Of a stretch of 64,000 bases of DNA, positions 1 to 7,653 are shown piece by piece. The notes beneath the pieces were generated by a model. The model did not search any database. It saw nothing but the letters and a program-made list of their open reading frames with translations, and was not told the DNA's origin. Positions within the stretch are counted from its first letter, which is position 1, and each line of letters begins with the position of its first letter. The DNA lies in the NCBI RefSeq assembly GCF_020783335.1, contig NZ_CP086068.1, forward strand, positions 3,286,001 to 3,350,000. Reading direction: 5' to 3'. This DNA comes from Mucilaginibacter daejeonensis (GTDB lineage: Bacteria > Bacteroidota > Bacteroidia > Sphingobacteriales > Sphingobacteriaceae). A program made the position numbers and the translations under genes.

Positions 1-1
1 C

Positions 2-1885
2 GGCTGGTTAAAAAGTAACACCATCCCTGCAAAGGAAAGCCGTTGGGGTAGCTTCAACATCCTGAACGACGAGACCAAGAAAAAACTCCAGGAACTGGTG
101 GTAGATGCCAGCAAAAAAGCTTCGGCCTCGCCAAAAGGCAGCATCACCCAGCGCGTAGGCGACCTGTACGCCAGCGCTATGGATACCGTAGCCATCGACC
201 GTTTGAGCTACAACCCTATCAAGCCTGACCTGCAACGCATAGACGGTATCAACAACGTTGACGGCGTAGTGAACGAGATCACATATCAACGCACCAATGC
301 GATCGGTAGCCCGCTGTTCAGCTTTGGTGTTAGGCAAGACCCTAAAAATGTAAGCAAATATGTAGTTGGCTTTGGCCAGGGCGGTACCAGCCTGCCTGAC
401 CGCGATTACTACTTGAAAAGTGATGCCCGTACCAAACGCATCCAGGATGCTTACAAGCAATACATCGTTGACCTGTTCACCCTTACCGGCAGCACTCCTG
501 AGCAAGCCGCTAAGAACGCGACAACCATTTGGAACATCGAGACCAAACTGGCCACGGCACAAATGAGCCGCGTTGAGATGCGCGACCCGAACAAGACCTA
601 CAACAAATTCGCGCTGACCGACCTTTACAAGACCACCCCTCACCTGAACTGGGCTGATATACTGCCTAAGTTGAAAGTGGGTAAGCAAGATACTGTACTG
701 GTATCATCACCGTCTTTCCTGGCCAGTGCCGACCAATTGTTGGCCAGCACCCCGGTTGAAGATTGGAAGACCTACTTGAAATGGAGCATCCTGAAAGGCT
801 CAGCAAGTACATTGAGCTCACCTTTCGTGAAGGCGCAGTTCAAATTTAGCAGTGTACTGAGCGGCCAGTTGGTGCAAGCGCCTCGTTACGAGCGCATGAC
901 CTCATTGGTTGATGGTGGCTTAGGCGAATTGCTGGGCCAATTATATGTGAACAAGTACTTTGCTCCTGCTGCCAAACAATACATGATCGGCCTGGTGAAC
1001 AACCTTAAAGTTGCCCTGGGCGACCGCATCAAACGTTTGGAGTGGATGACACCTGAGACCAAAGAGCGTGCACTGCGCAAGTTGAACGCCTTTACCGTGA
1101 AGATCGGTTATACTGATAAGTTCGAGACCTATACCGGCCTGACCATTGACCGTAACGATTACTTTGGTAACCTGCGCCGCATTGGTGTTTGGGGTTATAA
1201 TGACATGGTAGGCCGTTTGGGCAAACCTGTTGACAAGACCGAATGGGGTATGACACCTCCTACCATCAACGCTTACTACAACCCGGTAAATAACGAGATC
1301 GTGTTCCCTGCTGGTATCCTGCAGTTCCCGTTCTTTGATTTTAAAGCTGATGATGCCGTGAACTACGGTGGTATCGGCGCCGTTATCGGCCACGAGATGA
1401 CCCACGGATTTGATGACCAGGGCCGTCAGTATGATGCCGATGGCACCCTGCGCGACTGGTGGAAAAAAGAAGATGCCGACAAGTTCAAGACCCGTGCCGA
1501 CCGTGTGGTTGAGCAATACAACGGATACACCGTGTTAGACACCATCCACGTGAATGGCCGCCTGACCTTAGGTGAGAACCTGGCCGACCTTGGTGGTTTG
1601 AACATCGCTTACGAGGCGTTCAAAAAGACCGCTCAAGGCAAGTCGAACCAAAAGATCGATGGTTTTACACCTGACCAGCGCTTCTTCCTGTCATGGGCAC
1701 AAGTGTGGAGAGGCTTACAACGTCCTGAGTCGGCTGCACAACGCATCCTGACCGACCCTCACTCACCTGAGCAGTACCGTACTAATGCCCCGTTGACCAA
1801 CATCGACGCATGGTACAATGCCTTCGATATTCAACCAGGCAACAAAATGTACAAAAAGCCTGAAGATCGTATCAAGATCTGGTAA
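2..1885 (+). CDS. M13-family zinc metallopeptidase (neprilysin/PepO-like), 5' end outside window
   Basis: The reading frame is open to the left edge, so the true start lies upstream; the GTG at 98 is only an internal codon. The visible part begins with the conserved GW...IP...WG.F stretch of the M13 N-terminal domain. The zinc site HEMTH is at 1391-1405, and ENLAD, which carries the third zinc ligand, is at 1574-1588. The NAYYNP and FPAGILQ motifs lie before the zinc site and the C-terminus ends in IKIW, as in the family. M13 enzymes are usually 650-700 residues, so roughly 50 residues including any signal peptide are missing here. The expected role is cleavage of short peptides in the periplasm or at the cell surface. 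A strong terminator follows directly, so it is the last gene of its transcript. The family call is secure; the substrate is unknown. Confidence 0.95.
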   Translation, partial: GWLKSNTIPAKESRWGSFNILNDETKKKLQELVVDASKKASASPKGSITQRVGDLYASAMDTVAIDRLSYNPIKPDLQRIDGINNVDGVVNEITYQRTNAIGSPLFSFGVRQDPKNVSKYVVGFGQGGTSLPDRDYYLKSDARTKRIQDAYKQYIVDLFTLTGSTPEQAAKNATTIWNIETKLATAQMSRVEMRDPNKTYNKFALTDLYKTTPHLNWADILPKLKVGKQDTVLVSSPSFLASADQLLASTPVEDWKTYLKWSILKGSASTLSSPFVKAQFKFSSVLSGQLVQAPRYERMTSLVDGGLGELLGQLYVNKYFAPAAKQYMIGLVNNLKVALGDRIKRLEWMTPETKERALRKLNAFTVKIGYTDKFETYTGLTIDRNDYFGNLRRIGVWGYNDMVGRLGKPVDKTEWGMTPPTINAYYNPVNNEIVFPAGILQFPFFDFKADDAVNYGGIGAVIGHEMTHGFDDQGRQYDADGTLRDWWKKEDADKFKTRADRVVEQYNGYTVLDTIHVNGRLTLGENLADLGGLNIAYEAFKKTAQGKSNQKIDGFTPDQRFFLSWAQVWRGLQRPESAAQRILTDPHSPEQYRTNAPLTNIDAWYNAFDIQPGNKMYKKPEDRIKIW

Positions 1886-1902
1886 CCATACCTTTTTTAA
1901 AT

Positions 1903-1940
1903 AAAAAGCCCGGCCTATATTAAGCCGGGCTTTTTATTTT
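1903..1940 (+). terminator. Rho-independent terminator of the M13 peptidase gene
   Basis: An A tract leads into GCCCGGC (1908-1914), a 9-nt loop, GCCGGGC (1924-1930) and a T tract (1931-1940). The hairpin sits 18 nt after the stop codon. Confidence 0.9.
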
Positions 1941-1951
1941 AATGCTCGTAT

Positions 1952-2590
1952 ATGAGAACATTACTAATATTCACTTTATTATTGCTTACAACGGTTTGTA
2001 AAGCACAAAACCGAGGGAAGATCGGAGTTGGTATACTTACCATCGACATTGAACGCTATCCCGTGTTGAAACTTTACTCGGACACTAATAGCAATGTTCC
2101 TAACACGACCATATTTGTTAAAAAGGTCAAACAAGACGGTGTTGTTGTGAATACAGTTCCTCAATTGAAAGGGTTCACACCGGAGGCATTGTGGTTGGAC
2201 TACTATATATTCTTGCTACGGGTAGAGAAGGTCTCCCCAAATTGGTTCAAGGTATTCGTATCAGATCACACTACTTTTTGGCTTGGTAAAAGCACTAAAG
2301 GCGTTCGTTTCGATACATGGCCGGTCTTTTTAAAAAGCCATATCTCAGCATTATTTAAGCTTGATGGTTACGACCTGGACATCAAGCTCGCTCCGTCAGA
2401 CAAAGCCAAGACCATCAAGAAAATGGAGGAAAAGGACTGCTTCGAAGTGTTGGAAGTACGGGGGGACTGGATGCGCATCAGGACTAACACAGGATTGGAA
2501 TGCAGCGAAACTGAACGACCGGTCAGGTCGGGCTGGATCCGCTGGCGAAAAGCTGACCGCCTGCAGGTCGGTTATACTCAAACCTGTTGA
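1952..2590 (+). CDS. Secreted hypothetical protein with SH3-like C-terminus
   Basis: A 212-residue protein that starts with a clear signal peptide (hydrophobic segment at residues 3-14, likely cleavage after CKAQ), so it is exported. The last ~60 residues contain alternating hydrophobic strands with WMRIRT and SGWIRWR, a pattern typical of bacterial SH3-like domains. I do not recognise the N-terminal part. It starts 11 nt after the upstream terminator with no visible ribosome binding site, which is normal for Bacteroidota. No partner gene is adjacent. The assignment as a real gene rests on the signal peptide and length; the function is unknown. Confidence 0.7.
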   Translation: MRTLLIFTLLLLTTVCKAQNRGKIGVGILTIDIERYPVLKLYSDTNSNVPNTTIFVKKVKQDGVVVNTVPQLKGFTPEALWLDYYIFLLRVEKVSPNWFKVFVSDHTTFWLGKSTKGVRFDTWPVFLKSHISALFKLDGYDLDIKLAPSDKAKTIKKMEEKDCFEVLEVRGDWMRIRTNTGLECSETERPVRSGWIRWRKADRLQVGYTQTC

Positions 2591-2655
2591 TCAATTATTA
2601 ATTTCGCAATTATCGCTCTTCTCAGATCTTGTGGTTTTGGAACTGAGCCGCCAAC

Positions 2656-2829
2656 TGTTTCATTCGGTGTTACATTTTGCTGTTTCGCTGTTACATTTGG
2701 TGTTACATTCTGGCTTTTTGTTGAAAATTTTGGAAAAAGTTGGGTTTTTACGAATTTCGCAAAGCCATAAAGTGGGGAAATTTGGGGAATTCTGTTACAT
2801 CGATGTAACGCTTTTTTCGAGATGTAACA
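2656..2829. repeat. Cluster of TGTTACAT-type repeats with a 16-bp palindrome
   Basis: This intergenic stretch holds TGTTACAT at 2668, 2689, 2701 and 2793, a variant TGTTTCAT at 2656, and the inverse ATGTAAC at 2803 and 2822. The copies at 2794-2809 form a perfect palindrome, GTTACATCGATGTAAC. Several copies are spaced 12 or 21 nt apart. In a minus-strand frame the repeats read as Asn-Val-Thr-Pro units within an open 91-codon stretch (2578-2853), so an undescribed small gene or a gene remnant cannot be excluded. Confidence 0.6.
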
Positions 2830-2881
2830 GCCGATCATTACACGGCTCATCATCGCTCTGATCGCCGCTTCAGAGGCCGTA

Positions 2882-3394
2882 TCAATTCACTGCCGTCAAC
2901 CCGAACAACTTGTACTGGCCCTTGTCTTTCACGAACTGGAACGCATAACGCTGACTTTCGTAACCCTTCACCATGGTGGTGGGCACTTTGGTCACATACC
3001 AAACATCGTACACGTCCAGTGCTTCGCTTTTTACATCGAGGTTGAGGGGTTTGTAATTCTTGATGCGCTCGGTCACCATCAGGTAGCGGCTGGTGCGTAC
3101 TGCTTCCCATAGCTTGGTCTTGGGCAGGTTGGTGAGCATGTCCTTCACAAAAACATCAGCGTTCACCAGGTCGCCGCCGCCGATCCTGATGGCGCAGGGC
3201 TGGCAATACACTTGCGGTAACGACAGCTTTTTTAACAGCTTAGGGTTGCGGGCCTTCACGCCGCCTACATACTGCTTCCAAACATTGTCTACCGCCAACG
3301 AATCGTTCTTTTCAGTGGCCACCATTTTCATTTTTTGTCCGCATGACGATAAGAAGAATACCGCTGCGGCTACGATGAAGCTATACTTGAACAT
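2882..3394 (-). CDS. Putative lipoprotein, NTF2-like C-terminal region
   Basis: The start at 3394 is chosen because it gives a lipoprotein signal peptide of usual form, ending in the lipobox LSSC at residues 15-18. Longer in-frame starts upstream add a region unlike any signal peptide. The 170-residue product has a C-terminal stretch of alternating strands (VWYVTKVP, YAFQFVKDKGQYKLFGL) resembling the NTF2/SnoaL-like fold used by many small Bacteroidota lipoproteins. It also contains CQPC, a possible redox or metal pair. It would be anchored in the cell envelope. Its 3' end abuts the repeat cluster at 2.6-2.83 kb. The fold is a weak inference and no function is known. Confidence 0.75.
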   Translation of the reverse strand: MFKYSFIVAAAVFFLSSCGQKMKMVATEKNDSLAVDNVWKQYVGGVKARNPKLLKKLSLPQVYCQPCAIRIGGGDLVNADVFVKDMLTNLPKTKLWEAVRTSRYLMVTERIKNYKPLNLDVKSEALDVYDVWYVTKVPTTMVKGYESQRYAFQFVKDKGQYKLFGLTAVN

Positions 3395-3576
3395 GTGATA
3401 ACAAATTATGCGGTAGGCCATGCCAACCAGCACCGGCCAAACCATATGAGTGATAACATTCCATAAACGCCACAGGTGGGTTTGTGTTTGGGGCGGGCAT
3501 GTGCTTCGGTAGTACATGATGGCACTGCACTGACCGAAAAGCATCCACATGCTTTTTCAGGAATAGCGGTAAAGAC

Positions 3577-3584
3577 TATCTTTG
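3577..3584 (+). promoter_or_regulatory. Bacteroidota -7 promoter element TATCTTTG
   Basis: It matches TAnnTTTG exactly and ends 8 nt before the ATG at 3593, which implies a leader of only a few bases. No clear -33 TTG lies at the usual distance, so confidence is moderate. Confidence 0.5.
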
Positions 3585-3592
3585 CGGCACGT

Positions 3593-4924
3593 ATGCTCAT
3601 CCATCAATTTTACGATACCGACCTTGCCCATGCCTCGTACGCTATACTGCGTGCTAACAAAGTGATCGTGGTAGATCCTGCCCGCGATCCGCAGCCTTAC
3701 TATGACTTTGCCGCCTTGCACGAAGCCGATATCGTGGGCATTATCGAGACCCACCCACATGCCGATTTTGTGAGCGCTCACCTCGAGATGCACCAAACCA
3801 CAGGCGCTACTATATATGCCAGCCGCTTGCTGGATGGCAACTACCCGCACCAGACCTTCGATGATGGCGACGTGATCCACCTGGCAGACATTGACCTGAA
3901 GGCGATCAATACGCCTGGTCACTCGCCCGATTCCATTTGCATACTGGTAGAGGACGAGAATGGCAACAGTACGGCCCTCTTCAGCGGCGACACCCTTTTT
4001 GTGGGTGATGTGGGCCGGCCCGACCTGCGCGAAGAGGTAGGCGGCATTAAAGCTAAAAAAGAGGATCTGGCAAAGCAGATGTACAGCAGTACCCGAGAAA
4101 AGCTCATGACCCTGCCGCCCGATGTGGTGGTTTACCCGGCGCACGGTCCCGGATCGTTATGCGGAAAGAACATGAGCCCCGACCTGCAAAGCACCATAGG
4201 ACGCGAACTACGTGAGAACTATGCGCTGCAATTGATGGACGAACCCGAATTTGTACGGGTATTGACGTCTGACCAGCCGTTCAGCCCCGTGTATTTTGGG
4301 TACGATGTAGAACTGAACAAGAACGGTGCTCCAGCCTATGCAGCCAGCATGGCAGCCATTGAGCGCATGCCTGCCGATGTTGAGTTGGTGGCTGATGCCT
4401 TGGTGGTGGACACCCGCCCGAAGGACAAATTCAATGCAGGACACGTTAAAAATGCCATCAATCTACAATTGCAGGGCAAATTTGAGACCTGGCTGGGTGC
4501 CGTGATCAAACCCAAAGAAGCATTTTATCTCATTGCCGATAACCACGACCTGCTAGAACTTTCGCTTGCCCGCGCGGCCAAGATCGGTTACGAGGCGCAG
4601 ATCAAAGGCGCACTACTTGCTCCTATCAACGCGACAGAAGCATCGGCGCAACTGGATACTGAGCATTTCAGGAACCACCCCGATGAATATACCATCATTG
4701 ACACCCGCAACTGGAACGAGATCAACGGCGGGCTGATCTTTGCCAACAGCCTGACCATACCCCTACCCGAGTTGCGTGACCGCCTGAACGAGATACCGGC
4801 CAATAGACCCATCGTGGTTCATTGCGCTGCGGGATACCGTTCGGCAGCTGCGCGCAGCATCATCACCAGCGTGATCAGCGAGGTGCCGGTGTATGACCTG
4901 GGCGAGGAGATCAGGAATTTTTAA
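3593..4924 (+). CDS. MBL-fold hydrolase fused to two rhodanese domains (persulfide dioxygenase-like)
   Basis: Residues 1-240 are a metallo-beta-lactamase fold with THPHAD at 53-58, H63, NTPGHS, FSGDTLF and PAHGPG, the metal ligands of the ETHE1/persulfide dioxygenase group. Two rhodanese domains follow. The second carries the active cysteine in VVHCAAGYRS. In the first, the equivalent loop reads LIADN and has no cysteine, so it is probably inactive. The family oxidises glutathione or low-molecular-weight persulfides to sulfite, and the rhodanese part transfers sulfane sulfur. The start at 3593 is preferred over longer in-frame starts because MLIHQFYDTDLAH is where family members begin and a -7 element sits just upstream. 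The length of 443 residues is usual for this fusion. Confidence 0.88.
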   Translation: MLIHQFYDTDLAHASYAILRANKVIVVDPARDPQPYYDFAALHEADIVGIIETHPHADFVSAHLEMHQTTGATIYASRLLDGNYPHQTFDDGDVIHLADIDLKAINTPGHSPDSICILVEDENGNSTALFSGDTLFVGDVGRPDLREEVGGIKAKKEDLAKQMYSSTREKLMTLPPDVVVYPAHGPGSLCGKNMSPDLQSTIGRELRENYALQLMDEPEFVRVLTSDQPFSPVYFGYDVELNKNGAPAYAASMAAIERMPADVELVADALVVDTRPKDKFNAGHVKNAINLQLQGKFETWLGAVIKPKEAFYLIADNHDLLELSLARAAKIGYEAQIKGALLAPINATEASAQLDTEHFRNHPDEYTIIDTRNWNEINGGLIFANSLTIPLPELRDRLNEIPANRPIVVHCAAGYRSAAARSIITSVISEVPVYDLGEEIRNF

Positions 4925-4932
4925 GGGCCCCA

Positions 4933-4966
4933 CCCCTCCCTCCCCGGGAGGGAGGGCTTTATTATA
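4933..4966 (+). terminator. C-rich/G-rich hairpin, probable terminator
   Basis: CCCCTCCCTCCCC is followed directly by GGGAGGGAGGG and then CTTTATTAT. It lies between the MBL/rhodanese gene and mnmD. The U tract is poor, so it may be a dispersed intergenic repeat; a similar but decayed sequence occurs at 15006-15040. Confidence 0.5.
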
Positions 4967-4993
4967 GTTCGGAGAATATAGAAGAAGTACCTG

Positions 4994-5674
4994 ATGTCAA
5001 ACCTTTCGATAGTGACCACGGCCGATGGGTCGAGAACGATATTTAATGCTGAGGTGGGCGAAAATTACCACTCCAAGCATGGTGCATTGCAAGAGAGCCG
5101 CCATGTTTTCCTGCAGCAAGGGCTCGACTATTTTTTGACCAACAACGGCCAGCCTGGGCAGTTATCGGTATTGGAGGTCGGTTTTGGCACAGGCCTCAAC
5201 TTTTTACTCACGGCCGATCACTGCACACAAAATAACATCAAGCTCAATTACACAGGTATAGAGGCTTACCCGCTCACCACCGATCTGCTATCGGCCACGG
5301 GCTACCAGGAGCATGTTCCAGAGGCGATATGGAATAGCTTTTTATATAGCTACCCTGATGCTCTTCTTGGCGAGGTCGAACTGAATGATACGATCGACCT
5401 GCAGATCGCCCATACCCAACTCCTCACCTACACCGCCGACAGCACTTTCAATGTCATCTACTTTGATGCTTTTGCGGCCATACATCAACCCGAAATGTGG
5501 GACGAAGAAGCCATAGCCCACACCATTAAGTTCCTGGCTCCGGGTGGCGTCTTCGTCACTTACGCTATTACCGGCAACCTGAAACGCCAGTTAAAGGCAC
5601 TGGGCCTTACCGTGCAAAAGGCACCCGGCGCGCCGGGCAAACGCGAGATGCTGCGTGCCATCAGTCCGGTGTAA
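4994..5674 (+). CDS. mnmD: tRNA (5-methylaminomethyl-2-thiouridine)(34) methyltransferase MnmD
   Basis: The 226-residue protein matches the MnmD (DUF752) family. It has the SAM-binding loop VLEVGFGTGLNFLLT, the motif IYFDAFAA with the acidic residue of motif IV, the segment HQPEMWDEE, and the conserved C-terminal APGKREMLRA. It transfers the last methyl group in synthesis of mnm5s2U at the wobble position of tRNA, acting on the nm5U product. In many bacteria this domain is fused to the FAD domain of MnmC; here it stands alone, the common state in Bacteroidota. mnmE, which starts the same pathway, lies 12 kb downstream. Confidence 0.92.
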   Translation: MSNLSIVTTADGSRTIFNAEVGENYHSKHGALQESRHVFLQQGLDYFLTNNGQPGQLSVLEVGFGTGLNFLLTADHCTQNNIKLNYTGIEAYPLTTDLLSATGYQEHVPEAIWNSFLYSYPDALLGEVELNDTIDLQIAHTQLLTYTADSTFNVIYFDAFAAIHQPEMWDEEAIAHTIKFLAPGGVFVTYAITGNLKRQLKALGLTVQKAPGAPGKREMLRAISPV

Positions 5675-5735
5675 GCCATCGTTCCAAATACCCCATAAAG
5701 CTTCGTAAAACAACGGCGGTTAGCGGCGTAATGCT

Positions 5736-5743
5736 TATTTTTG
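5736..5743 (+). promoter_or_regulatory. -7 promoter element TATTTTTG for mazG
   Basis: An exact TAnnTTTG match that ends 16 nt before the mazG start codon, giving a short predicted leader. Confidence 0.5.
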
Positions 5744-5759
5744 TGAAAAGAGATAACAT

Positions 5760-6563
5760 ATGCCTTTGATCCCTCCTGTTACCGGCCAAACACCTGCCAC
5801 CTCATTTGAGCGTTTACTGCACATCATGAACGACCTGCGCGAAAATTGTCCGTGGGATAAGAAACAAACGCTTGAAAGCCTTCGCCACCTCACCATCGAG
5901 GAGACCTACGAACTATCGGACGCTATATTGAGCGACGATATGGACGAGATACGTAAAGAGATCGGCGACATTATGCTGCACCTGGTGTTCTATGCCCGTA
6001 TCGCTTCTGAAACGGGTGCGTTCGGCATCACCGAGGTGCTCAACGGCATTTGCGATAAGCTGATCAACCGTCATCCCCACATCTATAGCGATACCGATGC
6101 CAATAATGAGGAAGAGGTAAAACGCAACTGGGAAAAGATCAAGCTGCAGGAAGGCAACCGCTCGGTGCTGGGCGGTGTACCAGCCTCGTTGCCAGCGCTG
6201 GTGAAGGCCTCTCGCATACAGGAAAAAGCCCGCGGCATAGGGTTCGACTGGGAGAACAAGGCCCAGGTATGGCAAAAGGTGGAGGAAGAGATGCAGGAAT
6301 TCAGGGATGAGTTCAACGCGGAGGACGATACTATCATTGATCACGACCGTGCCGAAAGCGAATTTGGCGACCTCATGTTCTCGCTCATCAACTACGCCCG
6401 CTTCATCAACATCAATCCCGAGGATGCACTGGAAAAGACCAACCGCAAATTCATCAAGCGCTTTCAGTACATGGAGCAGCGCGCGCACGAGAACGGGCAA
6501 AAGCTGCAGGACATGACCCTGGCCGAAATGGACGTGCACTGGAACGAAGCCAAAAAGTTGTGA
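5760..6563 (+). CDS. mazG: Nucleoside triphosphate pyrophosphohydrolase MazG
   Basis: A 267-residue protein with two MazG domains, as in the enterobacterial enzyme. The N-terminal domain shows CPWDKKQTLESLRHLTIEE and then EIGDIMLHLVFYARI, the EExxE and ExxD magnesium-binding motifs. The second domain shows VEEEMQEFRDE and ESEFGDLMFSLINYAR. The enzyme hydrolyses NTPs and dNTPs to monophosphates and pyrophosphate, clearing damaged nucleotides and modulating stress responses. It is probably transcribed from its own promoter just upstream. The call is secure. Confidence 0.95.
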   Translation: MPLIPPVTGQTPATSFERLLHIMNDLRENCPWDKKQTLESLRHLTIEETYELSDAILSDDMDEIRKEIGDIMLHLVFYARIASETGAFGITEVLNGICDKLINRHPHIYSDTDANNEEEVKRNWEKIKLQEGNRSVLGGVPASLPALVKASRIQEKARGIGFDWENKAQVWQKVEEEMQEFRDEFNAEDDTIIDHDRAESEFGDLMFSLINYARFININPEDALEKTNRKFIKRFQYMEQRAHENGQKLQDMTLAEMDVHWNEAKKL

Positions 6564-6631
6564 TATTTTTTAAGGCTGGTGTTACGATCACCGCCGGGAT
6601 CACGTAGGGGTTTACATAACTATACAGAGAT

Positions 6632-7075
6632 ATGATGAAAAAGCAGTTATTGTACCTTTTGATCGGTGTTGCGTCGTTAAGTGCCGGTTGTATGAAAGAC
6701 AACGATAGTGATGTTACGCCTGTTGCCGCTCCTCAGGGCAGCTTTTCAGGACAGTTCATCCGCATACACCTGAACCGCACCACCAACAAACGCGATACCA
6801 TTAAACTGCCTATTGGCCTGGAGATGGTGAACAATACTTTTAAGATCACCGGCGATACTACCAAACATGCCGGCAGCTTTGGCACCTTTAGCTACAATAG
6901 CTCATACATACAGTGGGTAGATGCCACGGTGCCTACAGGCGCCAACGCGCTTAACCTGCCTAAATACCATTTACACGGTATTTACCTTTACGCACAAGAC
7001 GCTACCAAACTACAATTTCAAGCCAGTAACGATACTTTACTATACTTTTACGACCTGACCAAAGCAACCAAATAG
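6632..7075 (+). CDS. Small putative lipoprotein upstream of an ECF sigma gene
   Basis: A 147-residue protein with a lipoprotein signal ending in the lipobox LSAGC near residue 21, followed by the charged MKDNDSD. The rest is strand-rich and Thr/Asn-rich and I do not recognise the family. Two start codons lie side by side (6632 and 6635); either gives a good signal peptide. The gene ends 23 nt before the ECF sigma gene, so it may be first in a three-gene operon with the sigma factor and its membrane partner. The function is unknown. Confidence 0.75.
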   Translation: MMKKQLLYLLIGVASLSAGCMKDNDSDVTPVAAPQGSFSGQFIRIHLNRTTNKRDTIKLPIGLEMVNNTFKITGDTTKHAGSFGTFSYNSSYIQWVDATVPTGANALNLPKYHLHGIYLYAQDATKLQFQASNDTLLYFYDLTKATK

Positions 7076-7098
7076 CATAGCTGCGAAACCGATACTGC

Positions 7099-7653
7099 AT
7101 GCACGAACCCAACAGCAGCGCTGAGTACGAACTGATACAGCGTTGCAAAACAGGCTCCATCAAGCACCAGGAACAGCTATATAAGCAGTTCTATGGCTAT
7201 GCTATGGGCGTTGGGCTGCGTTATTGCGATAGCCGTGATGATGCACTGGAGGTGGTGAACGACGCCTTTATTAAGGTATTCAACACCATTATGAGCTACA
7301 ATGCCGACCGCTCATTTAAAGCATGGCTGCGGCGCATCATCATCAATACGGCCATTGACCGGCGGCGCAAGGACCTCAAGTTCCAGTTGCATACCGACAT
7401 GGATCATGCGGGCCACATTGGCCATAATCACACGGCCATACACCTGCTCAATGCTAAGGATATATTGAAATTACTGGACGGGCTGCCCACCGTACAACGG
7501 GCCATATTTAACTTATATGAGATCGACGGTTACGACCATGAAGAGATATCCGTTATGTTAAGCATCCCGGCGAGTTCATCGAGGGTATATTTAAGCCGGG
7601 CCAAAGAGAAATTAAGAAAGGCGTTGACCACAGAAGCACATAGCCATGAGTGA
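7099..7653 (+). CDS. ECF-type RNA polymerase sigma factor
   Basis: The 184-residue protein has region 2 (LYKQFYGYAMGVGLRY, then DDALEVVNDAFIKVFNTI and the -10 binding helix FKAWLRRIIINTAID) and region 4 (LPTVQRAIFNLYEIDGYDHEEIS followed by the recognition helix SSSRVYLSRAKEKLRKAL). This is the ECF layout without region 3. The stop codon overlaps the start of the next gene by 8 nt, so the two are translationally coupled and the downstream membrane protein is the likely regulator of this sigma factor. The regulon is unknown. Confidence 0.93.
   Translation: MHEPNSSAEYELIQRCKTGSIKHQEQLYKQFYGYAMGVGLRYCDSRDDALEVVNDAFIKVFNTIMSYNADRSFKAWLRRIIINTAIDRRRKDLKFQLHTDMDHAGHIGHNHTAIHLLNAKDILKLLDGLPTVQRAIFNLYEIDGYDHEEISVMLSIPASSSRVYLSRAKEKLRKALTTEAHSHE

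Noticed and set aside
8..688. Long minus-strand frame opposite the M13 peptidase gene
   Set aside because: It mirrors the codon bias of the real gene, has no domain motifs and no context; the same holds for 941-1516 minus.
2578..2853. 91-codon minus-strand frame over the TGTTACAT repeats as a certain gene
   Set aside because: The NVTP repeats may be only a by-product of the DNA repeats; no signal, domain or promoter supports it, so it is noted under the repeat instead.
5913..6539. 208-codon minus-strand frame inside mazG
   Set aside because: Shadow of a GC-rich gene; mazG itself is certain.
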